A stretch of DNA of 10,066 nt. Origin: Clostridiales bacterium (GTDB taxonomy: Bacteria; Bacillota; Clostridia; Tissierellales; Dethiosulfatibacteraceae). Position 1 is the stretch's first letter. Each line of letters begins with the position of its first letter. Positions 1-7,104 of the stretch are shown in pieces. Below the pieces are notes generated by a model. It ran no database searches. It saw nothing but the letters and a program-made list of their open reading frames with translations, and had not been told where the DNA came from. The DNA lies in the NCBI GenBank assembly GCA_003446975.1, contig DMAP01000234.1, positions 1 through 10,066 of the forward strand. Direction: 5' to 3'. The position numbers and the translations under genes were made by a program.

Positions 1-447
1 ATAAGCATTTGCGGATATGATTTCACCATCCAGTTCTTTCAGCTTCTGTCCTGTTTCCCATATCTTAAGATCCATGTAACGATCCAGCTTTTCATAGACA
101 TTATCCCCTGTTACCGCCGCAATCTTTAATCCCTTCAAGTTATGTTTCATGGCGATGGCGCTTACCACCTCAGCCGCACTTTCCGGATTGGCGGCTCCCA
201 TATTGGTGATGATCTTTACGCCATATTTATAGGCTAGGGGCAACGCTTTTTCCATCCGGTACTCCAACAGTTCATTGTATCCCTTGCTTGGATCTTTCAA
301 TTTGTTTTGCTGGGCTATGGCGATGGTTCTTTCAGCCAGGCATTCATAACAGATATAATCGATGTTGCCTTTCTCAATCAATTCCAAGGATGGTTCCAAC
401 CGATCGCCTGCATAGCCTGCTCCGCTGCCTATTCTCAATTTTTTCAT
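1..447 (-). CDS. AtuA-family (DUF1446) protein, N-terminal part, cut by window edge
   Basis: The first 149 codons are visible and the gene runs off the left edge; full-length family members are several hundred residues. The start ATG (447-445) has a good ribosome binding site, GGGAGGAG, a few bases upstream. The N-terminus shows the family's glycine-rich opening GSGAGYAGDRLEP (residues 7-19), then CYECLAERT (33-41) and TNMGAANPES (81-90), all typical of the acyclic terpene utilization AtuA/DUF1446 family. In Pseudomonas, AtuA belongs to the citronellol/geraniol pathway, but the reaction of the family is poorly defined and no other terpene genes are seen here. It lies 56 nt downstream of the CitMHS-family transporter on the same strand and is probably cotranscribed with it from the sigma-54 promoter near 1845. 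I infer a catabolic enzyme acting on the imported acid. Family assignment is fairly sure; the substrate is unknown. Confidence 0.8.
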   Translation of the reverse strand, partial: MKKLRIGSGAGYAGDRLEPSLELIEKGNIDYICYECLAERTIAIAQQNKLKDPSKGYNELLEYRMEKALPLAYKYGVKIITNMGAANPESAAEVVSAIAMKHNLKGLKIAAVTGDNVYEKLDRYMDLKIWETGQKLKELDGEIISANAY

Positions 448-469
448 CTAAAGTCTCCTCCCTTACACC

Positions 470-490
470 CATCAAATTATATGTTTGATG
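470..490. repeat. Small inverted repeat between transporter and AtuA genes
   Basis: Seven-base perfect arms, CATCAAA (470-476) and TTTGATG (484-490), surround a 7-nt loop. No T-run follows on the minus strand, so it is not a convincing terminator. The minus strand of this segment also contains TATAAT (481-476), but without a recognisable -35 box or TG extension. It may be a weak mRNA stem or chance. Confidence 0.3.
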
Positions 491-503
491 AATATGCTGG
501 TTT

Positions 504-1796
504 TTAAACTGGAATTACTCCCATAACTACTGCAACAACAAGCATGACAATTGTAACCATAAAAGCATAAGGTATGGTTTTCTTTTGATGGTCCCCTAAA
601 TCAACACCCGTCAAGCCTATCAAGAGAAAAGTAGCTCCTGTCAAAGGACTGACTGGGAATCCTGTTGTCATCTGCCCTAATATCGCTGCTCTGCCAACAC
701 TGATAGCATCTACGCCAAATTGAGATGCAGTACTTGACAATACAGGTAAAACACCAAAGTAGAATGAATCAGGATCAAACAATAAGCTTGCTGGCATCGA
801 TATCACGCCTGTTATCAATGGGATTCTGGCTCCTAGAGATACCGGTATGGCTGTAACAGCCGCCTCAGCCATTGCGGTAATCATCCCAGTTCCTGACAAG
901 ATGCCTGTAAATGCACCTGCCGCAAACAAAATACTAGCCATCATCAAAGAGGCTTTGGCATGGGCATCAATTCGTTCTCTTTGTTCCTTAACATTCGGAT
1001 AATTTGCGATTAATGCGACAGCAAAGGCTATCATAAATACTACTTGAGGTGGTAGTTTTCCTGAAACCAATGTTGCCACAGCAATTATAATCATTAAAAT
1101 ATTGACGATAAATAGTTTTGGTCTTTCCAATGCAGCCTTATTATCATCTTGCTCATAAGTTGTATCTACATCTGCTGTTTTTGAACCAATTAGTTTTCGT
1201 TCTTGTTTTCCCAGTAGGAATGCGACGAAAATAACAGCGGCCAAACCAATCAATACAGGAATCAGTAAGGGATTGAAGAGTTCTGTTACAGAGATTTCCA
1301 ATGAGGTTGCCGCTCTTATTGTTGGACCTCCCCATGGAAGAACATTCATCGTACCTGCCGACAAAGCAACTATTGTAGCAAGAGTGGTTCTTCTCATCCC
1401 CATTGCATCATAAAGTGGTAATAGAGCAGGAATAGAAATTAAGAATGTTGTTGCTCCCGAGCCGTCCAAATGTGCAAGCATCCCTAAAATAGCAGTGCCG
1501 ATTGCTATTTTCACGGGGTCATTACCTACGACCTTCAGAATTTTTTTAATTATTGGACTAAAAGTCCCTGCATCAGTTAAAATTCCAAAAAACAATATGG
1601 CGAAAATAAACATTACGCCAGTCGGTGCAATAGATCTTAAACCATTGGTTATAAAACCTGCTACCTGTCCTCCAAAACCTCCTAGAACTGCTGTGATAAT
1701 TGGAACCAGTATCAATGCAACAACTACTGATGCCTTTTTTGTCATTACTAGTGCAAGTAGTACTACAATTGTTACAAATCCTAAAAATGCTAACAT
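504..1796 (-). CDS. CitMHS-family carboxylate (citrate-type) transporter
   Basis: A 430-residue integral membrane protein of the CitMHS family, whose characterised members import metal-citrate complexes with protons. The chain is hydrophobic throughout, with about 11-12 likely membrane helices and one polar loop in the middle (about residues 198-228). Family landmarks are GILTDAGTFSPI (71-82), LDGSGATTFLIS (110-121), the WGGPT segment (155-159), FDPDSFYFGVLPVL (340-353) and the C-terminal PVSPLTGATFLLIGLTGVDLG (381-401). The start is the ATG at 1796 because AGGAGG lies 6 nt upstream; an in-frame ATG 15 codons earlier has no such site and adds a polar, non-family N-terminus. Length matches the family. 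In Bacillus CitM/CitH the LDG motif usually reads LDGDG, as I recall, so the SG here may mark a different substrate. It is first in the operon driven by the sigma-54 promoter at 1836-1853 and precedes the AtuA-like gene. The family is well supported; citrate as substrate is only a family-level guess. Confidence 0.88.
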   Translation of the reverse strand: MLAFLGFVTIVVLLALVMTKKASVVVALILVPIITAVLGGFGGQVAGFITNGLRSIAPTGVMFIFAILFFGILTDAGTFSPIIKKILKVVGNDPVKIAIGTAILGMLAHLDGSGATTFLISIPALLPLYDAMGMRRTTLATIVALSAGTMNVLPWGGPTIRAATSLEISVTELFNPLLIPVLIGLAAVIFVAFLLGKQERKLIGSKTADVDTTYEQDDNKAALERPKLFIVNILMIIIAVATLVSGKLPPQVVFMIAFAVALIANYPNVKEQRERIDAHAKASLMMASILFAAGAFTGILSGTGMITAMAEAAVTAIPVSLGARIPLITGVISMPASLLFDPDSFYFGVLPVLSSTASQFGVDAISVGRAAILGQMTTGFPVSPLTGATFLLIGLTGVDLGDHQKKTIPYAFMVTIVMLVVAVVMGVIPV

Positions 1797-1802
1797 AAAA
1801 AA

Positions 1803-1808
1803 CCTCCT
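1803..1808 (-). promoter_or_regulatory. Ribosome binding site that fixes the transporter start
   Basis: AGGAGG on the minus strand, 6 nt before the ATG at 1796. It decides the start against the longer in-frame ATG at 1841, which would also lie upstream of the predicted transcription start. Confidence 0.85.
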
Positions 1809-1835
1809 AAATTTATATTGCTTATTTATTAACAT

Positions 1836-1853
1836 TTGCAACTATCGTGCCAA
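1836..1853 (-). promoter_or_regulatory. Sigma-54 (-24/-12) promoter of the transporter operon
   Basis: The minus strand reads TTGGCACG-N4-TTGCAA, matching the sigma-54 consensus TGGCACG-N4-TTGCW at every defined base. The GG (1851-1850) and GC (1839-1838) are separated by exactly 10 nt, the strict spacing for this sigma factor. The expected transcription start is near 1826, giving a leader of about 29 nt that holds the AGGAGG site. The adjacent upstream gene encodes a sigma-54 activator with an intact AAA+ domain, which strongly supports a functional promoter. Confidence 0.92.
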
Positions 1854-1890
1854 ACAAAAACAACTTAAATTCAGGATTTTCATAAAGCTA

Positions 1891-1910
1891 ATTTCTAAAC
1901 ATTTAGAAAT
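1891..1910. promoter_or_regulatory. Proximal upstream activator site (palindrome)
   Basis: A perfect inverted repeat with 9-base arms and a 2-nt centre: ATTTCTAAA-CA-TTTAGAAAT. Its core is TTTCT-N8-AGAAA. The centre lies about 75 bp upstream of the predicted sigma-54 start, in the normal range for an enhancer bound by an activator of this class. The same core recurs at 1970-1987. I infer it binds the Fis-type helix-turn-helix of the regulator encoded at 2018-3394. Confidence 0.72.
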
Positions 1911-1969
1911 GCTTTTTTTGAATGTTTTATGCAAATCGCTCTCTGCGTTTAAAAATAGTATCTTGAGCA

Positions 1970-1987
1970 TTTCTATCATATGAGAAA
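1970..1987. promoter_or_regulatory. Distal upstream activator site (second palindrome)
   Basis: TTTCT-ATCATATG-AGAAA: the same 5-base arms and the same 8-nt spacer as the palindrome at 1892-1909, with an unrelated spacer sequence. Its centre lies 78 bp from the first, at about -152 from the predicted start. Conservation of arms and spacing but not of the spacer is what a dimer binding site would show. Confidence 0.65.
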
Positions 1988-1990
1988 CGT

Positions 1991-2010
1991 ATTCCTAAAC
2001 ATTCTAATAT
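1991..2010. promoter_or_regulatory. Degenerate third copy of the activator site
   Basis: This 20-mer matches the palindrome at 1891-1910 at 15 of 20 positions, including the run CTAAACATT, but the right arm is poor (TAATA in place of AGAAA). Its centre is 22 bp, about two helical turns, from that of the second palindrome. It may be a half-site bound cooperatively, or a decayed copy. Confidence 0.4.
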
Positions 2011-2017
2011 TTTAGAT

Positions 2018-3394
2018 TTATTTGATTTTGTTGTATAGGGTAGCTAGAGATATGCCTAGATTAGCCGCTGCCGCTCTTTTTCCTTCTATCGTATCTCCAA
2101 AGATGCTTATTGCTTTCTTAATCTCTTGAACTTCTATTCTTTTTATGGTCTCAGATAACTTATTAATATATACGTCGTCCTTGTTGGCTTTCAAATAATC
2201 TGACTGTACTCTAAGCGGCAAATCTTTATAATCGATACAGTAATCTTCCATCATATTGAAAGCAAACTCAATGGCATTTTTTAGTTCTCGGATGTTGCCT
2301 GGCCAGTCATAAAGATATAAGCACTCCCAAGTTTTTTCCTTTATATCAATTCTCCTTCTAAGCCTGTTCTCTTCTTTTTTTACAAATTCCTTAACCAAAG
2401 GTATGATATCGTTTTTTCTCATTCTCAAAGGTAAAATATTTAGAGGGAAAACAGCTATTCTGTAAAACAAATCTTCCCTGAATTCATTTTTCTTGATCAT
2501 ATCCTCCAAATCTCTATTGGATGCGGTAATCAACCTGACATTTATCGGTATTTCCTTAATGCCACCAATTCTTCTTATTGTACCTTCCTGAAGTGTTCGC
2601 AGTAATTTTGACTGAAGGTTGAACTCCATTTCAGATATCTCATCCAAAAAAATAGTACCTGAGTTAGCTGCCTCAAAAAGACCTACTTTGCCCTCTTTAT
2701 TGGCGCCTGTGAAAGAACCTTCCTGATAACCAAAAAGTTCACTTTCCAACAGACTATGATTGAATGCGGCACAGTTGATAGCAACAAATGGACCATTTTT
2801 TCGATTGGAGTGATTGTGGATTGCCTGTGCATATAGCTCCTTGCCTGTGCCGCTTTCTCCGAGTATTAAAACAGATGTGTCATTCAAAGATATTCTCCTG
2901 GCCATTTTTTTAACTGCTATTGACGATTCATCTTCGCTTACAATGTCATCAAATGTGTATCTTGCTTTTTGAATCGATTTAATTCGGTTTTCCAAGCTTT
3001 TAATTTCATTTTTATAGATGCTGACTTCATGGGTTAATTCCAGAACTTCTTTTATGCCAAGCACCAAAGAAATCCCGCCAATTATTTCTTTATTATTATC
3101 AAATATTGGAGACATATTGACGATATATTCAACACCATCTTCCATCCGCAAAGCTCTTAAAATGTTTTCACCGCTATTTAATACATTTGGCAGTCTGGCA
3201 CCAGGTCTTGCATTTTTTAATGGTTTACCTACTATTTCATCAAATAAGACACTGGTAATTCTTGTATAAGCAGGATTTACGTATTTGACTATAGCATCTT
3301 TATCTATTATTAAGACACCATCATGCAACGAATCTAGAATTAGCTTATTGACACCTTCTATGCAAAGTGTATCTCCCTCTTTGAACTGCTTCAA
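2018..3394 (-). CDS. Sigma-54-dependent transcriptional activator (PAS, AAA+, Fis-type HTH)
   Basis: A 458-residue enhancer-binding protein. An N-terminal PAS-like sensor domain (about 15-115) is followed by a likely coiled-coil linker (115-145), the AAA+ sigma-54 interaction domain (about 150-385) and a C-terminal Fis-type helix-turn-helix (about 435-458, GKRAAAANLGISLATLYNKIK). Walker A is GESGTGKE (179-186), the sigma-54 contact loop is GSFTGA (226-231, a tolerated GAFTGA variant), Walker B is GTIFLDE (246-252), the arginine-finger region is FREDLFYR (305-312) and sensor II is WPGNIREL (364-371). There is no receiver domain, so it probably responds to a small ligand sensed by the PAS domain. 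It starts at TTG (3394) with TGGAGG 7 nt upstream, 13 nt after the end of the GH3 frame, so it appears to be last in the operon read from about 7131. It lies directly upstream of a sigma-54 promoter with paired palindromes, its probable target. Confidence 0.93.
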   Translation of the reverse strand: MKQFKEGDTLCIEGVNKLILDSLHDGVLIIDKDAIVKYVNPAYTRITSVLFDEIVGKPLKNARPGARLPNVLNSGENILRALRMEDGVEYIVNMSPIFDNNKEIIGGISLVLGIKEVLELTHEVSIYKNEIKSLENRIKSIQKARYTFDDIVSEDESSIAVKKMARRISLNDTSVLILGESGTGKELYAQAIHNHSNRKNGPFVAINCAAFNHSLLESELFGYQEGSFTGANKEGKVGLFEAANSGTIFLDEISEMEFNLQSKLLRTLQEGTIRRIGGIKEIPINVRLITASNRDLEDMIKKNEFREDLFYRIAVFPLNILPLRMRKNDIIPLVKEFVKKEENRLRRRIDIKEKTWECLYLYDWPGNIRELKNAIEFAFNMMEDYCIDYKDLPLRVQSDYLKANKDDVYINKLSETIKRIEVQEIKKAISIFGDTIEGKRAAAANLGISLATLYNKIK

Positions 3395-3401
3395 TTGAAA
3401 A

Positions 3402-3407
3402 CCTCCA
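3402..3407 (-). promoter_or_regulatory. Ribosome binding site supporting a TTG start for the activator
   Basis: TGGAGG, 7 nt before TTG (3394-3392), begins immediately after the TAA of the GH3 frame (3410-3408). No in-frame ATG occurs until residue 83, which lies inside the PAS domain, so TTG is the start. Confidence 0.8.
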
Positions 3408-5843
3408 TTATCTTTCGTTTTTATGTATAGACCTTAAGATTTCAAATAATCCGGAAAAAAATCTCCTGTTGCTTATTTTTAAAACACCTTCAATCATTTC
3501 TATTGATACCATGTCCCCACCCATCATTGCAATTGTTCTCAATGGTGATTCATATACGAAATGCCACATCATTCTATAGGTTGGATCCGACTCGTCTTTT
3601 ATGCCTGTATGTTTTTTCAGACCTCTTCTAAGCATGAATCCAATCAACTTGCCTATCATTGTTCCTTGGATATCCTCCAATGAGGAGTTAAGGGTGTGTG
3701 GCTTGGTCCCTCTGGGTGGATAATTAGGCAGATTTCTGCCATATAACGTAATAAACTCATTTTCTTCAACTTGGAAATTTTTTCTGTGGATTTCATAATA
3801 GACCGGTGTTGATTCTCTAAAATCAGGCAGTTCGATATTTTCTGTTATTGATTCAACATAAACTGTATCCTTTAATCGAATATCAGCCGATGAGGCTCCT
3901 ATTAGTATCTCGAATTCTCCCTCTTCCACATGCCAATCATTGCCATAAGTATTGAATTAAGCGAATCCTCTACGCTCAAAATTAAAAATCAGCTCTTCTT
4001 CCTCTCCTGGATTCAGGAAGATTTTCCTAAATCCTTTCAACTCCCTATCCGGTCTGAATGGTGTCGATAAAATGTCTCTCACGTATAGCTGCACTATCTC
4101 TGCGCCAGGTCTATCTCCTATGTTTTTGATGGTAACTCTCACATCAATAGTTTCATCTTCTTTGAATCTTTTTTGACTGATTTTCATATCTTTATACTCA
4201 AATACCGTATAACTGAGTCCGAAGCCAAAGGGAAATAGAACATCTTTTTGTGCTGTGATGTAGTATCTGTAACCAACATAGATGCTTTCACGGTACTCTG
4301 CCCTTTGGTCATTGACAGAAAAATATGCATTGGAAGGATTGTCTTCCAATCTGATAGGATAGGATTCTGTTAATTTGCCAGATGGATTAGCAATGCCAAA
4401 TAAAACATCCAACATGGCACTTGCTCCAGCCTGTCCTCCTAGATAGGTATGGATCAAACCTTGTACACTTTCAATCCATGGCATTTCCATTGGCGAACCA
4501 CCATTGAGGACGACGACCACACGTTGATGGATATCTGATATTCTCTCGATAAGATAGTTATGGGATTCAGGCAATCTCATATGTGGTCTGTCAAAGCCTT
4601 CAGATTCAAACTTTTCAGGCAAACCAGCCATTACAACCACAATGTCCGCTTCTGATGCTTGATCGCATGCCTCGTCTATTAAATCCATATCGATTGTCTC
4701 ATTACTAAGGTCATAGCCCTTTGCATAGATGAAATCAATCTTCCGATTCTTTAACTCTTCATAAACGCTTTCTAGCCGAGTGGGATTGATTAATGAGCTG
4801 CCCGCACCCTGATATCTTGGAGATTTTGCAAACTCTCCTATCAAAGCTATTCTGCAATGTTCCTTTATTGGCAGGATTTTTTTATTATTCTTAAGCAGAA
4901 CAATCGATTCAGAGGCCACTCTCCTGGCAACTTGGTGGTGTTTATCTGCGTCATACTTATAGTCATAGACCCTATTGTCTTTTGATTTTAAAATCAAATC
5001 CACCAATCTTTCAGCCGATCTGTCAACTGTTTTAACACTTAGTTTCCCTTTCTTGACAGCTTTGATGATTTTCTTATCATTGACACCTCTGGAAGTTGGC
5101 ATCTCCAAATCAAGTCCTGCATCAACTCCTAATACTCTGTCATTGCAGGCTCCCCAATCTGTAACAACCACCCCTGAAAATCCCCATTCTTCTCTGAGTA
5201 TATCCGTCAGAAGTTTTTTATTCTCACAACAATACGTGCCATTTATCCTATTGTAAGCACCCATAACGGTCCATGGACGGGATTTTTTAACTGCAATTTC
5301 CATACCTGTCAAATATATTTCTCTCAAAGCCCTCTCATCAACAATTGAATCTATGATCATTCTAGATTTTTCCTGGTTATTTGCAGTAAAATGTTTAAGT
5401 GAAGTTCCTATTCCCATTGATTGGACACCATCAATGAAAGCAGCGGCCAACTCTCCAGTCAGATAAGGATCTTCAGAAAAATATTCGAAATTCCTGCCAC
5501 AAAGAGGCGATCGTTTGATATTGGCACCCGGTCCCAACAAAACAGAAACACCCTCCTGAAGGCACTCCTCTCCTAAAGCCTGGCCTATTTCAAACATTAA
5601 ATTTCGGTCCCAAGAGCATGCAGATGTGGCTGTTGTGGGGAAGCAAGTTGCCGGGATACTTTCATTGACCCCAATATTATCAGATTTCCCTTTTTGTTTT
5701 CGCACGCCATGTGGTCCATCGGCCAAAAAAATGGAAGGAAGCATCAGTCTAGCGATTCTCTTGGTAGTCCAAAAATCTTTTCCTGAACATAATGAAGCCT
5801 TTTCATTCAGACTCATTGATTGAACTAATAACCTGCTGTCCAA
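3408..5843 (-). pseudogene. GH3-family beta-glucosidase interrupted by an in-frame TAA
   Basis: One continuous reading frame of 811 sense codons broken only by TAA at 3959-3957 after residue 628. GH3 glycosidases of this type remove terminal beta-linked sugars; no signal peptide is visible, so the product would be cytoplasmic. Domain order is a TIM barrel (about 1-290, with LADGPHGVR at 40-48, KHFTANNQE at 150-158 and the nucleophile Asp229 in VVVTDWGA), the second alpha/beta domain (about 300-540, with the acid/base region FESEGFDR at 412-419), then a fibronectin III-like domain (from about 565) and a C-terminal extension common in clostridial members. The stop falls inside the FnIII-like domain: ERRGFA is followed by the stop and then FNTYGNDWHVEEGEFEILIG, where homologues usually have Tyr, so one base change from TAT or TAC would explain it. 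The start is TTG with AGGAGG upstream. It lies 14 nt after the VOC gene and 13 nt before the activator. The truncated protein keeps both catalytic domains, so residual activity is possible; a sequencing error is the alternative. Confidence 0.85.
3957..3959 (-). other. In-frame premature TAA in the GH3 gene
   Basis: The codons on both sides are in the same frame: GCT-TAA-TTC-AAT-ACT continues without any shift into the rest of the FnIII-like domain. TAA also ends the transporter, activator and VOC genes, so it is not reassigned here. Confidence 0.9.
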
Positions 5844-5848
5844 TTTTT

Positions 5849-5855
5849 ACCTCCT
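5849..5855 (-). promoter_or_regulatory. Ribosome binding site supporting a TTG start for GH3
   Basis: AGGAGGT lies 5 nt before TTG (5843-5841). The first in-frame ATG, at residue 10, has no purine-rich site before it, so TTG is the more likely start. Confidence 0.75.
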
Positions 5856-5857
5856 GA

Positions 5858-6208
5858 TTACAGGAAACATTGAAATTCAACTTTATTGCCTTCCATGTCA
5901 TTCGCAAAAAACTGATAGATAGCAAACTCCTCTTTTTCTGTAGGTTTTGTCAGTATCTCTATACCAAAATCTCTTACTTTTTCATAGTATTCATCGACAG
6001 TTTGTCTGTCTTTCAAAACAAAGCAGATAATGTTAGATGAACTGGTTCTCTCAAGATGGGTGCAAAAGCCCACTGCACCAGAAAGTGTCTTGTATATTCT
6101 GCAAACACCTTGGTCTTTTAAAAGTTCTAACCCCAAGCAATCGTGGTAGAAACGATGAACCGTCTCAAGGGATAAGCACTGGAAAAATGTGATGATCGAT
6201 TCAATCAT
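5858..6208 (-). CDS. VOC-superfamily (glyoxalase/dioxygenase-fold) protein
   Basis: A 116-residue protein with the beta-alpha-beta-beta-beta pattern of the vicinal oxygen chelate fold. It has an N-terminal strand followed by a helix ending in FYHDCLGLEL, which is typical of the family, and a C-terminal NDMEGNKVEFQCFL that matches the common DPDGN-x-(I/V)EF ending. The usual metal-binding His in the first strand is not obvious (the segment reads IITFFQCL), while the C-terminal Glu is kept, so a metalloenzyme role is uncertain and a binding or resistance-type role is possible. I chose ATG at 6208, 14 nt after the stop of the membrane protein gene and preceded by a G-rich GGGGGT; a TTG four codons upstream at 6220 is an alternative giving 120 residues. 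The stop is 14 nt before the GH3 start. Substrate unknown. Confidence 0.75.
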   Translation of the reverse strand: MIESIITFFQCLSLETVHRFYHDCLGLELLKDQGVCRIYKTLSGAVGFCTHLERTSSSNIICFVLKDRQTVDEYYEKVRDFGIEILTKPTEKEEFAIYQFFANDMEGNKVEFQCFL

Positions 6209-6222
6209 GGTAACCCCCAAGG

Positions 6223-6525
6223 CTAAGCCCTACTTTTTAAAAACACTGACATTTTAGAAAGAAATGCCAAAAGAACAACAAGAGATAATAAGACTAAAGT
6301 GTCTTTCGCAAGTTTTTTAAACCTTTCTTGTCTAGTCAGACCAAACATTGCAAATAACCGTATCCCCAATCCAAGTGGCAAGGTAGATACTACAGTATAC
6401 AAATAGACACTGTACGGTTCAGGAAAAGAGAATGGTAAAAGAATCGGACCTACCAAAGAATATAGTCCTAACCAAATGAAGTAAAAGCCTAAAACCGTTA
6501 ATAATACACTTAATGTTTTTTTCAT
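6223..6525 (-). CDS. Small membrane protein, three predicted helices
   Basis: I do not recognise this 100-residue protein. Hydrophobic segments at about 5-28, 39-62 and 76-95 suggest three membrane helices. A short basic stretch (RQERFKKLAK, about 65-74) separates the second from the third, suggesting a cytoplasmic loop between them. The start is ATG at 6525, with GGAGG 6 nt upstream (6536-6532); a TTG one codon earlier is too close to that site. It lies between the 2H phosphoesterase and VOC genes with short gaps, so it is part of the same operon. No function can be assigned. Confidence 0.7.
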   Translation of the reverse strand: MKKTLSVLLTVLGFYFIWLGLYSLVGPILLPFSFPEPYSVYLYTVVSTLPLGLGIRLFAMFGLTRQERFKKLAKDTLVLLSLVVLLAFLSKMSVFLKSRA

Positions 6526-6557
6526 CAAACTCCTCCATATTTATTTGGATTCAAAGA

Positions 6558-7100
6558 CTAGATCAGCTCCATCTCAAGAATAGTGTTAAAAGGATAGAAT
6601 TCAACGAGAGCAACCCTTTCAATGGTAACCTCCATCGCTTGAAAATCCCTGCTTAATATTTCTATGCCTTTGATATGCATATCAATCTCATTATTCAGAA
6701 TCATTGTGCAGTGGGGCACCCAAATCTTTGGTTTGTAATGGCCCCAATAATATTTCCGTATGCCTTGTCTTCTGATTTCGTTGTATAGCGCACTCTGTAT
6801 GCTCAGCAATCTGACAGATGGTTTTGGAGACAGAAATGTCACTCTCTCTTCCCCGGGGAAAACACCAATACTGTTGAATATCAAGTCAAATTTTTTGATT
6901 TGACTGAAAATTGATTGAACGATTTCTCTCAGTTTTTTTATGTCTTCCATCTCAGAATAATAAACAGCTAAAGAGATATGAGGTCTTCCACCCTTCAGAT
7001 GCATGAAATCTCCGCCTCCTTCATCATGAAGCAGTTTCCAATAGCTTTTGATTTTTTCCTCGCTGCTCTTATCAAAAAGTAGCTCTACAGAATAACCCAT
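6558..7100 (-). CDS. 2H phosphoesterase (2'-5' RNA ligase-like) superfamily protein
   Basis: A 180-residue protein with the two signature motifs of the 2H phosphoesterase fold: PHISL (His41, Ser43) and PHCTM (His130, Thr132), each following a strand, in a chain of usual length. Members cleave cyclic phosphodiesters or 2'-5' linkages in RNA or nucleotides; the bacterial substrate here cannot be deduced. I prefer ATG at 7100, with AAAGGA (7114-7109) 8 nt upstream. A GTG at 7103 also fits, and an in-frame ATG at 7118 would lie before this site and has none of its own. It is the first gene after the promoter at 7138-7146 and probably leads the operon that continues through the membrane, VOC, GH3 and activator genes. 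Its ribosome binding site is inside the 3' arm of the inverted repeat 7105-7163. Confidence 0.78.
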   Translation of the reverse strand: MGYSVELLFDKSSEEKIKSYWKLLHDEGGGDFMHLKGGRPHISLAVYYSEMEDIKKLREIVQSIFSQIKKFDLIFNSIGVFPGEERVTFLSPKPSVRLLSIQSALYNEIRRQGIRKYYWGHYKPKIWVPHCTMILNNEIDMHIKGIEILSRDFQAMEVTIERVALVEFYPFNTILEMELI

Positions 7101-7104
7101 CACA

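Noticed and set aside
1886..1920. Palindrome followed by a T-run (plus strand), resembling an intrinsic terminator
   Set aside because: The T-run lies only on the plus-strand side, where no gene arrives. The arms recur with the same spacing at 1970-1987, so an activator binding site explains it better.
1495..1983. Plus-strand open frame of 162 codons across the start of the transporter gene
   Set aside because: It is antisense to the strongly supported CitMHS gene, its protein has no recognisable family pattern, and it would run through the sigma-54 control region.
3196..3211. TGGCAC followed by TTGC on the plus strand, resembling a sigma-54 promoter
   Set aside because: GG and GC are 11 nt apart rather than the strict 10, it points away from every gene, and it lies inside the PAS coding region of the activator.
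3957..3959. Recoded stop (selenocysteine or pyrrolysine) in the GH3 gene
   Set aside because: The codon is TAA, while those amino acids use TGA and TAG, and the position is a structural residue in a FnIII-like domain with no need for either.
3930..3960. Possible frameshift splitting the GH3 gene
   Set aside because: The downstream part continues in exactly the same frame; nine sense codons follow the TAA and lead into the conserved segment, so it is a nonsense change and not a shift.
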